Source of the DNA: Ceratotherium simum simum
Taxonomy: Eukaryota; Chordata; Mammalia; Perissodactyla; Rhinocerotidae
Length of the DNA: 64,000 bases
Direction of reading: 5' to 3'
NCBI RefSeq assembly: GCF_000283155.1
Contig: NW_004454171.1
Span: forward strand, 13,872,028 to 13,936,027
Shown: positions 34,410 to 44,790 of the stretch, piece by piece
Numbering within the stretch: position 1 is the first letter of the stretch
Layout: the number at the start of each line of letters is the position of its first letter
Made by a program: the position numbers and the translations under genes
The notes under the pieces: generated by a model
What the model was told of the DNA's origin: nothing
Seen by the model: only the letters and a program-made list of their open reading frames with translations
The model's database searches: none

Positions 34410-34790
34410 AACCTTGGCACCATACCACTGTATTCCAAAGATTAAAGACATTTTCCTAAAGAGCTACAATACCATTGTCACATACAACAAAATTAATAAG
34501 AATTCCTTAATGTTATCTGGTAGCCAGTTATTATTCAGACTTTCCTGTTCATTCCTAAAATGTATTTTTACAGTTTTTTTCAAATTAGTAACCAAACAAG
34601 GTCCCCACATTGCATTTGATTTTTATGTCTCTTTTTTTTTTCGCTATATCAGTGCTCATCCTTCCTTCTCTACTTTCATTGATTTCTTGGTAAAACCATG
34701 TCATTTGTTGTATCTAATGACTGTACCTTGGATTTGTCAGATTTCTTTGTTGTAGTGTCATTTAACTTATTCTGTGTCAGATCTTTCAGC
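34410..34790 (+). mobile_element. L1ME-type 3' UTR fragment
   Basis: Shares its order with 23225-24030: 'acaataccattgtcacatac', 'aattccttaatgttatctgg', 'accaaacaaggtccccacat', 'gatttttatgtctctt'. Same strand. Confidence 0.7.
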
Positions 34791-34799
34791 AGACATTTT

Positions 34800-35020
34800 A
34801 GTTTGGCCTAGAGAATAGGTTGTGAGTTCTGGGGTTCTGTTACTGACCATATTACTTTGGACAACTCATTTATGTTCTCTATACGTAAATTCCCACCCCC
34901 TACCCCCATGCATGCTTTTATTTATTTTTGTCTGAAAACGAGGGATCATGATAATTTGTTCTATCTTCAGGACGCCCTGAGAATAAAATGAAGTGCTTTA
35001 TGTGGTAAGTATTACAGTTC
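34800..35020 (+). mobile_element. MIR SINE with a small C-rich insertion
   Basis: 'attactttggacaactcatt' and 'gagaataaaatgaagtgctt' are MIR; about 30 bp of 'cccaccccctaccccc' text interrupts the core. Confidence 0.55.
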
Positions 35021-35925
35021 TTAGGAAAAAAGCACAATACAAGAATGGTTAGAAAAACTTTACTTAGGCTGGGGGGAATACAGCAAATTTAGAAATATAA
35101 AAGCTTTGGTGACACATGGGAGAAGACATGAATTCATTGGCTATAGAGATCAATATCGTTCTGTTCTTCTCTGCATATATATCAAGGTGTTTAGACCTAA
35201 ATGGTAGAGGAGGGTGTGAAAAAGCAATACAATTCAATTAGAAGTGTCACATCACATTAAGTTTATTCTGTTTGTCTTCTTCATTAGTACTTCCAATAAT
35301 TGTGAGTATCGGGTAGGGATCTAGCTGTTTCTTTACGCTTGATGGTGTGATATCAGCAAAACAGGATGAAAAGAACATTCTGGTGTGGAAAACTGCATTG
35401 CATAAGGCGATGATATGATATTTGAATAGGTGACAGGTGACCTCTCAGCTTGCATCGACAGACTCTGAAATCCCAAGTCATGGATTGCCATCCCATCTAT
35501 TGATGCCTTCCCATTGTCCTCCTTGCCACCTGCCCGCCCATCACACTGTTCTCTTTAAAAACCAGGATTCATGAGCATGGTCTGATGCAGGGTTCCCTCT
35601 CTTGTTCCTCTCAAGGTCTTTACTGTCAGCATCTCCTGCCCTAAGTGGACATGGAAGTGCTTAGTTACAGAAAGGTTGGTCGCCATGTACGCCATGTACG
35701 CTGCTGGGATTTGACACCACAGCCAAATGTAAAAGCTCAGGGCAGCCTTTGAAGTTTGAGAGGCTGAAAAATAATTTCAATATTTAGAACATAAAGGAAA
35801 GCACGTCTGGTTTGGAGTTTGCACTGTGTTCTGGCAGGACTGCTTGCAAACCTTAGTACCCCTCCTAGCATCAGTCAACACATGGCACCATTTAAGCAAG
35901 AAACCGTGGGTTACTCAGTCAGCAT
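35021..35925. other. Unassigned single-copy stretch
   Basis: No gene or repeat recognised. 'cgccatgtacgccatgtacg' at 35682-35701 is a small direct repeat. Confidence 0.5.
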
Positions 35926-35933
35926 TTGCTAAG

Positions 35934-36269
35934 GGCCTATGGAGATTTCTCAAAAAATTAAAAATACAAATACCATATGACCCAGATATCCTGCAACTGG
36001 GTATTTATCCAAAGAACATGAAATCAACAATTTAAAGAGATTTATGCACCTCTGTGTTCATTGCAGCATTATTCACAATAGCTAAGACATGGCTGCAACC
36101 CAAGTGTCCATCAATGGATGAATGGATAAAGAAGATGTGGTATATATATACAATGGAATACTACTCAGCCATAAAAAAAGACAAAATCATGCTATTTGCG
36201 ATAACGTGGATGGACCTTGAGGGTATTATGTTAAGTGAAATAAGCCAGACAAAGACAAACACCATATGA
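35934..36269 (+). pseudogene. L1 ORF2p C-terminal remnant
   Basis: Two adjoining plus-strand frames read 'IPYDPDILQLGIYPKNMKS' (ending 36035) and then 'MFIAALFTIAKTWLQPKC' to 'MEYYSAIKKDKIMLFAITW' (36054-36269), the last part of ORF2p. A stop after the first frame shows the copy is dead, but the low decay supports a recent insertion. Confidence 0.9.
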
Positions 36270-36522
36270 TTTCACTCATATGTGGAAGATAAACACATGG
36301 ATAAGGAGAACAGATTAGTGGTTACCAGAGGGGAAGTGGGTTGAGGGGAGGGTGAAAGGGGTAAAGGGGCACATATGTATGGTGATGGATAAAAACTAGA
36401 CTATTGGTGGTGAGCACGATGCAGTCTATACAGAAACTGATTTAAAATAACGTACACCTGAAATTTATACCATGTTATAAACCAATACAACCTCAATAAA
36501 ATTAAAAATAAAATAAAAGGAC
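35934..36522 (+). mobile_element. Young LINE-1 3' end, plus strand, 5'-truncated
   Basis: About 590 bp from inside ORF2 to an A-rich tail. The 3' UTR ('ccagaggggaagtgggttga', 'tgatggataaaaactagact', 'ataaaccaatacaacctcaa') is shared with 47464-47959, so both belong to one recent equid-type L1 lineage. The target duplication was not resolved. Likely produced by 5'-truncated target-primed reverse transcription. Confidence 0.92.
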
Positions 36523-36579
36523 AAAGCAATTATATAAGGATTTGTGTCTGTGTGTGTGTGTGTAGATAGAAAAGAATTC

Positions 36580-36800
36580 TCTCATTTCTTGAGAACCTTC
36601 TATGTGCCTGTCACTGCCCTCAGTGCTCCATGTATAGTATCTTTTAAAGCCACAATACTTCAGTGAGGTAGGTGTTGCCATATTTTCCCCATTTTATACA
36701 TAAAAACTTGGATGCTCAGGGTGGCTACATAACTTGTTCGTGTTCATGTAGCCAGTGGCATAACAGTGATTTCAACTTCAGAGCTCATACATACTTTCCA
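36580..36800 (-). mobile_element. MIR SINE, minus strand
   Basis: Reverse MIR order: 'ccttctatgtgcctgtcact', 'ccccattttatacataaaaa', 'tgtagccagtggcataacag'. Confidence 0.75.
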
Positions 36801-36959
36801 CTTTCCCTGCCTCCCCTCCAAAATTCAAAATAACTTATTCAAACAGGGGCCAAACCCCCGAGGAGTGGGTTAGAACCCTTACAAGTTACTAGGTAGGTCT
36901 TTCCCTTCTGTGATCAACTCTTATTTATTTGAACAAGGAAGCTCTTCTGTTGTCTTGCT

Positions 36960-37155
36960 AAGAACAGGTGGCTGTGTGGCTTCAGGCCAGAGCCTTAACA
37001 CATCTGTGCTTCAGTTTCCTCTGCTTCAATATGGAGAAAATGATTGTGTTCTCAAAGGGCCGTTGTGAGGATTTGATGAGTTACTACCTGCAGAGCATTT
37101 AAAAGAGTGCCAGGTACATGGTAAGCACTCAATACGTGTCGGCTATTATGGCGAT
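36960..37155 (+). mobile_element. MIR SINE, plus strand
   Basis: 'gtggcttcaggccagagcct', 'gcttcagtttcctctgcttc', 'gagtgccaggtacatggtaa' and 'gcactcaatacgtg' follow MIR. It faces the MIR at 36580-36800 in opposite orientation, 160 bp away. Confidence 0.78.
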
Positions 37156-37159
37156 TATC

Positions 37160-38865
37160 AAGGGTATCTGTGGATTTGAGAGCAGGAAGGAAAGAAGGAA
37201 CAGGGGAGGTAACAAAGGTAAGGCCTGAAGGGAAGGGTCAGACTCTGAGAGGGCTTTTAAGCAACATGGAGACGGAGGCAGAAGCTATCGGCAGTTGGCG
37301 GGAAAGTCGGCAGAAACCAGGGAACAAATCTCTCTACCCTACACCCTACACCTTCACCCCACACCCTCTATCCCTCATCTCTGGGTTTGGAGGTGAAGAG
37401 AAAGCAAAAGGGTGCAAATCCACCAGGAAGCCCCTCCTGAGTCTCTTGCTGGTGCAGAGTCAAAGGAGGAGGGCGTGCATGTGCGGGCTGGTGAGTCACC
37501 TGGTTGGAATGTGGAGTGTTGTGGAGGAGAGAAGGGCTCCACACTCGCCTCTAAGTCATCAATGCTTTCAGTAAATGATAATGCACTTCAATTTCCCCAC
37601 ATACGCTTACACTGTCCAGGCTACCCCACGCTATTGGACTTGGGGGGTGGGGGGGGGTAGAGGACATTTAATGGTTTTACACAGAAGGTGTCATGGTCCT
37701 GTGAAAACAAGAGGTAATGTTTTGCCACTAAAGTGGGATTACCTCCTCCTCCCCTTTGTCTCAGTATGTGGCTGAATGCTGATTCCATAGGGCAAACACA
37801 GCCGCCAGGAAGAGGGCAGCCGAATGGAAGCAGAATCAGCTACATAGGGAGTGAACAGTGAAGAGTATGACGCTTGAGTTGGATGGAGGGCATCGAGGCT
37901 CCAACCAGCCCTGGGGAGCACAAGTGTTGGAGGATATGTGAAACAAAGGTGACCACAATAGCCCTTTTCCCTTGGCCACACTGGCCCAGGGGTTCCATCT
38001 GTTCCTGAATGAGGAGCAGAGCCCATGTGAGAACTTAACATTCGTCCTTCTCTCACCTGCCTGTCTGGCCTGTCCCTTAATCCAGCTCTAGTGAGAGGCA
38101 GCAGGAGACTAATATCAGAACCTCCTCTGGCCCTTGATTATAGTTTATTGTAAATGGCACAGAGGCCCTTCACCAAAAGTGGATTCGATTGCTCTCAACA
38201 GCTTCTTGGTGAGAGGGCTTCAACAGGAAGGGAATGGTCATCAATGTGGTCGGGTGTTTCCAGGCATGTTCCCAGAAGGTCTCAGAATTTGTCATGTCAT
38301 TGGAAAATTTTTCATAGTTGAGAGTTTGTTCCTAAGCCTCGGAAGCACAGAAACCTAATTTATCAACCCGGGAATTGTGGAGAGTGGAATGTTTCTCAGG
38401 GGTGGAGTCACATGAACCAAACTCAAAGAATGATGGAGAAACCAAAGTGACTGCCAATGTATTATAACTAAAAGGTCCAACGGGGACTGAATACTGGTGG
38501 CCTTTGGCCAATAGCAAAGGCAGGCTACATGGGAAGCCAAATTCTATAAGAGGAAGTTGCTTAGTGACCACAGAAATTGGAACAAGGGGAGTTAGTTTTA
38601 TAATTCAGATGTTTAATGATGCCAGGCTAAGATGATCTGATGCGTCCATCTCCACAGTGGGAGATATCTGCCATGCTGCCCAGGCAGGCAGAGCTGTTGG
38701 GTCAGATCATGGCTCTCTCTCCCCTGGCCCAGGCTTAGGGGCCACTCCCAATGTTTGCCTCTGACAGTCTACTTTTTTTTTTTTAAGCTTCTATTGCTTA
38801 CCATAGGCTTATGAATACAGACTGTCGGGTTAGGTCAAGCTTGGGGGTCTGGAAATCATCCCATC
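37160..38865. other. Unassigned single-copy stretch
   Basis: No gene recognised. The 134-residue frame at 37170-37574 overlaps another plus-strand frame, begins in purine-rich DNA, and shows no domain or homology I know. A G-rich run ('ggggggtggggggggta') lies near 37641. Confidence 0.4.
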
Positions 38866-38871
38866 TTTCAG

Positions 38872-38917
38872 GGCAGTGTTTCTCAAAGGGTAAGCCTCTG
38901 AATACTTGCATCAGAAT

Positions 38918-38952
<35 letters not shown>

Positions 38953-39056
38953 TGGGGTGGGGTGCTGGTTAAAAATGTAGATTCCTGGGTCTCATTCTGG
39001 GAGATGGTCTGAATGTGTCTCTGGGGACTGGGCCTGGGGATCTGAATTTTAAACCA
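38872..39056 (+). mobile_element. MER5-type DNA transposon fragment carrying a (TG)n tract
   Basis: 'gcagtgtttctcaaagggta', 'acttgcatcagaatca', 'aaaaatgtagattcctgggt' and 'gggcctggggatctgaattt' are the MER5 (hAT-Charlie, non-autonomous) order. The microsatellite at 38920-38951 lies within it. Confidence 0.75.
38920..38951 (+). repeat. (TG)16 microsatellite
   Basis: Uninterrupted TG dinucleotides, followed by 'gtggggtggggtg'. Confidence 0.97.
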
Positions 39057-39261
39057 ACATGCCACTTGAGTCTAATGTACCCAAAGAGAATTATTGTGTC
39101 GGGGGTGACCTTGCCTATCTCTTGTCCATTATGAGTTGATTTTAGAGTGGGCCATCTTATTTCCAAGTGTTTATGGAAATCCTCGGTACAGATATTTTGC
39201 ATCTTCATTATGTCTTAGGTTAAAAATTCTGTTGTGTATTGTTAAAAAAGAAAAAGATTCT

Positions 39262-39335
39262 CAAATGGGGGTAATCCTATCTAACAAATGGGGGTAATCC
39301 TATCTAACAAATGGGGGTAATCCTATCTAACAAAT
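39262..39335 (+). repeat. 23-bp tandem repeat, 3.2 copies
   Basis: Three identical units at 39262-39284, 39285-39307 and 39308-39330 (unit begins 'caaatgggggtaatcctat'), plus a 5-base start of a fourth. The unit resembles the MIR core ('aaatggggataat'). No spacers, so it is not CRISPR-like. Confidence 0.95.
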
Positions 39336-39529
39336 ACAGTCATGACTCGGGTATGCAGAGAAGGCAGAATCAGGTGTATGGCCTTGCCCTGAAGTCTGTC
39401 TTGACCAGGCTACTTTTTGTTTGGTACCCACCCTCAGTCAATGTAGTTTATTAACTAATTCTTATAACAAAGGCATAGGTTCTTAAACAAATGATTGGCA
39501 TTTCAAATGGTACTACTCACTGCTCAATA

Positions 39530-39880
39530 TTACTGACCTTAAATTAGTTAAACAAGGAGGCCGTTAGACGGAGTGAGGCGGCTCTAGTGCCAGGGTGGCC
39601 TACTTAAGCAAACCAAAACCTAAGCCTGTAAATGCCTCAAGGTTATGAAATTGAAATCTAAGGATAACCGATCACAAACAGCCAACTAGGCTTTAAGCTG
39701 TGGCCAACCAGTAGTTTCCTTTCTTTGCTTCTGCCTTTTCTCTATAAAAGTCTCTCCCTGGCTCCTGTCGGAGGAGGCGCCTAACCACTTCCTGTTTGGC
39801 GCTGCCCGATTCCCATCAATTTATACTCAAATAAACTCTTAAAATTTTTAATATGCCTCTTTATCTTTTCACAGCAACCA
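39530..39880 (+). mobile_element. ERV1-like LTR, plus strand
   Basis: 'aggaggccgttagacggagt' marks the U3 side, then a TATA box 'ctctataaaagtctct' near 39740 and an AATAAA signal in 'tcaaataaactctt' near 39830. This is a complete LTR promoter and poly-A layout. The exact family and the outer ends are not certain. No viral genes follow. Confidence 0.65.
39740..39835 (+). promoter_or_regulatory. LTR TATA box and polyadenylation signal
   Basis: 'tataaaag' then about 90 bp later 'aataaa'. This short R region is the usual retroviral LTR arrangement and could still be read by host machinery. Confidence 0.5.
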
Positions 39881-40129
39881 TTTGAGGCATGCACGAGGAA
39901 AGTGCTGTTCAAATTGCTCAGACAAAACTACTAATCGCAGGCTATCGAAGTTTATCCCAACAGAGCTCTTGATCGTAGAAGGAGGGAGTATGCAACAGGA
40001 GCTGAGCTCAGAAAATCGATGCTGGTTTTGATGAAGGCAAGCGAATTCTAATGCTTGCCTAGAAAGGAGAGACATTTTTTTTCCTTTAGTGTGATGGGTC
40101 TCTGGTTCTCCCTGACTTTTGACATTCAC

Positions 40130-41205
40130 CCAGATCTCACTGACACACTGGGAGGGTCCTAACCTTCCATTATCACCTCTCCATGTACTTATCCGCTGGT
40201 CCAGGCACTCAAGGGGTTACACTCAATTTACTGACTGCTGTTTCAGCTGCAGCCAGGTGAGGAAACAATTGCAGCCCCAGCACTCAGCCAGATGAATCAC
40301 AGGTGTGTGTGTGGTCCCGGCACCCCAGCAGATGGCCTTTTGGAACAGGGAAACTTCGCATTAACATCAGATTGAAACCAAGTTGCACCGCTAATAATGA
40401 TTCCTGTGGAACTTCTGCCTGTGCAAGGAGATGCAAACCCCAGAACATTCTTAAGGCTTTACTTTTGACCTCTTAGGACAATAATGTGACTTGAGAAGGG
40501 AGGGAGAGGCGTGAGAATTAAATTTCCGGCCAAATGTGCTAGATTGCAAGCTGACTGCATCTTAGAAATAAGAAAACAACAGAAAATAAGGCTGATTTTG
40601 TGCCCATCACAGTAAAGGGAGTACTGTTTTTATATTGAATTTTGCACAGAATTAGTTCCCTGTAGAGTGGGCTTTCAACGCCGTTTCTAAGTGTGTTTAC
40701 CTATCTGTTAGGTTAAACTTGTCCACATTCTTAAAGCTTATGGCCCTGTTATGGATGTACACTCCTTTCTGTGTACACGGGGAAGGAAGTTAGATACTGA
40801 CATTTTTCCAGAACATTCCCTCTCCTGATAGCAAATTTCCTATTGCTAATCCCCTATCCTGATCCCTCTCCTAGGGAGTCTTGGAATGTTGGCTGACAAA
40901 ACGCGAGGTTTAGATTTTTAAAGTGACACAAGGAATTTTTGTTCCTGTCTTCTAGAGAGCTGCAAGAAGGTTTTTATCCATTTGATTCATCACTGTGAAA
41001 GTGGTCTCACGGTAGAGTGAATTTCCACTGAATTTTTTAAGTGGTAAATGAATAAACTGATCCTTTTTTTTATATAGGGGAGAATCGTTGCCATAGTTAT
41101 TTCTTGATTTTTCTACACATAGCTTATGTATGTTGTAGGCTTATTCATGGCAATCCTATTTCTTTCTATACCCGGGGGCAGTGACACCTTCTGATTTTGT
41201 TTTGT
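40130..41205. other. Unassigned single-copy stretch, repeat-free
   Basis: About 1.1 kb with no recognised repeat, a mixed base composition and no long frame. A candidate for conserved non-coding DNA, but conservation cannot be seen here. Confidence 0.4.
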
Positions 41206-41228
41206 TGAAGATAACAATACATTTATTT

Positions 41229-41530
41229 TTTAATTTAATTTTATTTTTGTGTGTGTGTGTTATTTTATTTTATTTTTTGGTGAGGAAGATTAGCCCTGAG
41301 CTATCTGTTGCCGATCTTCCTCTATTTTTTTTTTTTTTTTGCTTTAGGAAGATTAGCCCTGAGCTAACATCCCTGCCACTCTTCCTCCACTTTATGTGTG
41401 GGTTGCCGCCACAGCATGGCTGACGGATGGTGTAGGTCTGCACCCAGGATCCGAATCCATGAACCCAGGCTGCCCAAGCGTAGCACACTGAACTTAACCA
41501 CTACTTAACCACTACGGCCTTAACTGGCCT
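41229..41530 (-). mobile_element. ERE SINE, minus strand, two tail modules
   Basis: Two tail modules on the plus strand ('gaggaagattagccctgagc' and 'aggaagattagccctgagct'), then 'cacccaggatccgaatccat' and the head near 'cggccttaactggcct'. The sequence 'tacatttattt' recurs on both sides. Confidence 0.85.
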
Positions 41531-41544
41531 CAGGGTACATTTAT

Positions 41545-41857
41545 TTACTTATTTTTTGTGAGGATGATCAGCCCTGAGCTAACATACATGCCAATCCTCC
41601 TCTTTTTTTTTTGCTGAGGAAGACCTGCCCTGAGCCAACATCTATTGCCAATCCTCCTCCTTTTTTTTTCCCCTTCTTCTCCCCAAAGCCCCAGTAGAGA
41701 GCTGTATGTCCCAGTTGCACATCCTGCTAGTTGCTGTATGTGGGACATGGCCTCACCATGGCCGGACAAACGGTGCGTCGGTGCGCGCCCGGGATCCGAA
41801 CCCGGGCTGCCAGTAGCGGAGCGCATGCACTCAACTGCCAAGCCATGGGGCCAGCCC
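41545..41857 (-). mobile_element. ERE SINE, minus strand, long composite
   Basis: Two tail modules, then the 'gctgtatgtgggacatggcc' body, 'gcccgggatccgaacccggg' B-box region and head 'ggggccagcccc'. Perfect 14-bp duplication 'cagggtacatttat' (41531-41544 and 41858-41871). It inserted at the very edge of the preceding ERE. Confidence 0.93.
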
Positions 41858-42029
41858 CAGGGTACATTTATATTTAAAGAATGTTTTGAAGATTAACATT
41901 TGCGGAGCAGCATTCCCATGTCATTCTCTCTCTTCTATTGTGGTTCTGCACATTTGATTCCATTTCCTGGGACCATCTTCCAACCTAAATCTTCGGAGCT
42001 ACATTTTTCCTTGGTTCCCTAAAAGAAAG

Positions 42030-43055
42030 ACTCTTCACTAATAACTAGGGAAATGCAAATCAAAACCACAACGAGATACCACTTCACACACATTAAGATG
42101 GCTATTACATAAAAAAGGAAAATAAGGGGCTGGCCCCACGGTGTAGTGGTTGAGTTTGTGCACTCTGCTTTGGCGGCCCGGGGTTTGTGGGTTCAGATCC
42201 TGGGCACGGACCTATGCACCGCTCATCAAGCCATGCTGTGGCGGCGTCCCACATATAAAGTGGAGGAAGATGGGCACGGATGTTAGCCCAGGGCCAATCT
42301 TCCTCAGCAAAAAGAGGAGGATTGGCAACAGATGTAAGCTTAGGGCTGATCTCTCTCACACAAAAAAATAATAATAAAAGAAAATAAATGTTGATGAGGA
42401 TGTGGAGAAGTTGGAACCCTGTGCATTGCTGGAAGGCCTGCAAATAGTGCAGCTGCTGTGGAAAACAGTAAGGCAGTTCCTTAAAAAAAATTAAACATAG
42501 AATTACTATATGATCCAGCAATTCCACTTCTGGGTATATACTCAAAAGAAGTGGACTTTTGGAAAGCAGGGACTCAAACAGATATTTGCACATCCATGTT
42601 CATAGTAGCATTATTCACAATAGTCGAAAGTTGGAAGCAACCCATAGATGTGTGAATGAATACACAAAATGTGGTGTATACATACAATGGAATATTATTC
42701 AGACTTAAAGAGGAAGGAAATTCCAATACATGCCATAAAATGGATGAAGCTTGAAGACATTATGCTAAATGAAATAAGCCCATCACAAAAGGACAAATAT
42801 TGTGTAATTCCATTTATATGAGGTACCTAGAGTAGTCAAATTCATAGAGACAGAAAGCAGAGTGTAGAATGGACTGGGGAGAGGGGAATGGGGAGCTAGT
42901 ATTTACTAGGCACAGAGCTTCAGTTGGGAAAGATGAAAAAGGTCTGGAAATGAATGGTGGTGATGGTCACACAACAATGCGAATATACTTAATGCCACAG
43001 AGCTATATGCTTGAAGATGGTTCAAATGGTCAATTTTATGTTATGAAAAAGAAAG
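42030..43055 (+). mobile_element. Older LINE-1 (L1MA/MB-like) 3' end, plus strand
   Basis: 'gggaaatgcaaatcaaaacc', 'tactatatgatccagcaatt', 'acaatggaatattattcaga', 'gaagcttgaagacattatgc', 'gatggttcaaatggtcaatt'. ORF2 C-terminus plus 3' UTR, more diverged than the L1 at 35934 and of another lineage. An ERE interrupts it at 42130-42376. Confidence 0.88.
42130..42376 (+). mobile_element. ERE SINE inside L1, two tail modules
   Basis: Head 'ggctggccccacggtgtag', 'gggttcagatcctgggc', then two tail modules. Flanked by 'ggaaaataa' / 'agaaaataa'. The L1 text resumes after it ('gttgatgaggatgtggagaa'). Confidence 0.9.
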
Positions 43056-43429
43056 GCTCTTCCATTGTGATTTCACAAAATGCAGCGCTTCCAGTGACTC
43101 TTCTGTGCTAGTGAGCCGTGGACATCACTGAGGCCACTCAGTAACAAAAGGCCCATGACTGTCACCTCTTCCTTAGGGCTTGCTTTAGGTCGTCACCTCC
43201 TCCAGCCCACCCACAAAACTTACAGGTTGGGCAGTGCATGAAGACTGATGACCCTTCACAGGGAGGCTGTGGTCAGTCCTCCATATGTAGGACCAGTGCC
43301 TGGCTCTGAACTATGTCAGAGTCCAGGTGTGATGGTGACCAAACAGTCCAGCCTGTTTGCAGAAGCAGGATGAGGAAAAGAGTCTGGGTGGAGAGAAAGT
43401 TAACTCCACCTTAGACACTGTAGGGCAGG

Positions 43430-43582
43430 TCAGTGTTTCCCAAACTTGCCTGATCATCAGAGTCACCCTCGATGATTCCAGGGCTCCACCTCAACCTTCT
43501 GAAATCAGAACATCCATGGGCAGGTACTGGGAATCTGGTTTTGTTTGAGCTTGTTTTAATCAAATGTTTTAGGGGATTCCTG
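43430..43582 (+). mobile_element. MER5-type fragment
   Basis: 'cagtgtttcccaaacttgcc', 'tcatcagagtcaccctcg', 'gggctccacctcaaccttct' follow the MER5 order. Ends at the LTR that starts at 43584. Confidence 0.7.
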
Positions 43583-43583
43583 G

Positions 43584-43971
43584 TGTAATGGACTGAATGC
43601 TTTTGTCCCCATATAATTTGTATATTGAAGCCTAACCCCCAACGTGATGATATTTGGAGCTGGGCCTTTGGTTGTAATTAGGGCTAGATGAGGTCATGAG
43701 GGTGGGGCCCTGATCCAATAGGATTAGTGTCCTTATAAGAAGAGACAGCAGAGATCTCACTCTCTCTCAGTGTGTGCACACACTGAGGAAAGGCCATGCC
43801 AGGACACAGTGAGAAGGCAGCCATCTGCAAGCCAGGAAGAGGGCCCTCGCTAGGAAATGAATTGGCACCTTGAACTTGGACTTCCAGCCTGCAGAACTGT
43901 GAGGAAATAACCTTCTGTTGTTTAAGCCGCCCACTCTATAGTATTTTGTTATGGCAGCCTGAGCTAAGACA
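43584..43971 (+). mobile_element. MLT1-type LTR, full length, plus strand
   Basis: 'tgtaatggactgaatgcttt', 'gggctagatgaggtcatgag', 'gattagtgtccttataagaa', 'cttgaacttggacttccagc', 'tgttatggcagcctgagcta', ending 'agaca'. TG..CA termini intact. Confidence 0.9.
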
Positions 43972-44477
43972 TTTGGGAAATATTGGTGAGTGGTGAGAGA
44001 ATAGGCTTGATTACCTTATAAAAGGACCAAAAACCTGGAAAGCCCAAGGCTTATTCTTTTCAGATGTGGGTTCAGTTGCTGCCCCACAGAGTCCCTGTTG
44101 GAAAGCAGTAGTTGGGATGAGTGGGGTGAGGGGTTGCTTGTTCTGATGAGCTTGGAGGCAAAGCTCTATTAAATACAGCTGCTGGTAACTGACTGCAAGA
44201 GTGCCTTACTCACCAGAAAGGATGGGGTTCCTTAAACCGCTCGGCCATCCTGACTTCCTGGGATGGGGTTCCTTTCCAAGCTGCTGTGCTTATGGTGACT
44301 TCCGGAAGATGACTCTTGGGAGGGGCTATCATGCTTAGGATCTTTCCTGCTCTACAAACACTAAGGCATATCAGCAATGTGTTTTGGTGATATCAATAAT
44401 ATAAAAAGTATTGTGCCAGGTGTTGGAAGGTTCTCAGATAACCACATGAAGTTCCTTCTCTCCAGAAACTTAAAAAT
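43972..44477. other. Unassigned single-copy stretch
   Basis: Nothing recognised. Confidence 0.5.
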
Positions 44478-44486
44478 AGCAATTCT

Positions 44487-44781
44487 TGGGCCAGCCCCAT
44501 GGCTTAGCAGTTAAGTGCGCGCTCAGCTACTGGTGGCCCGGGTTCGGATCCCGGGCACGCACCAACATACCTCTTCTCCGGCCATGCTGAGGCCGCGTCC
44601 CACATACAGCAACTAGAAGGATGTGCAACTATGGCATACAACTACCTACTGGGGCTTTGGGGAAAAAAAGGAGGAGGATTGGCAATAGATGTTAGCTCAG
44701 AGCCTGTCTTCCTCAGCAAAAAGCGGAGGATTAGCACAGATGTTAGCTCAGGGCTGATCTTCCTCACAAAAAAAAAAAAAA
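44487..44781 (+). mobile_element. ERE SINE, plus strand, long composite
   Basis: Head 'gggccagccccatggcttag', B box 'gggttcggatcccgg', the 'acatacagcaactagaagg' body and two tail modules, A tail. Target duplication 'agcaattct' (44478-44486, 44782-44790). The plus-strand counterpart of the long form at 41545. Confidence 0.95.
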
Positions 44782-44790
44782 AGCAATTCT

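Noticed and set aside
35934..36522. Functional L1 ORF2
   Set aside because: Only the last 110 or so residues remain, with a stop in between, and the rest of the element is missing.
37170..37574. 134-residue plus-strand frame
   Set aside because: Overlaps another frame on the same strand, begins in purine-rich DNA, and has no recognisable motif. A frame of this length is expected by chance in 64 kb.
39262..39335. CRISPR-like short direct repeats
   Set aside because: The units are head-to-tail without spacers, only three copies, in a mammalian genome.
42105..42593. Longest gap-free open frame, 162 residues, minus strand
   Set aside because: It runs antisense through an L1 3' end and an ERE. 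The composition follows those repeats and no domain is seen.
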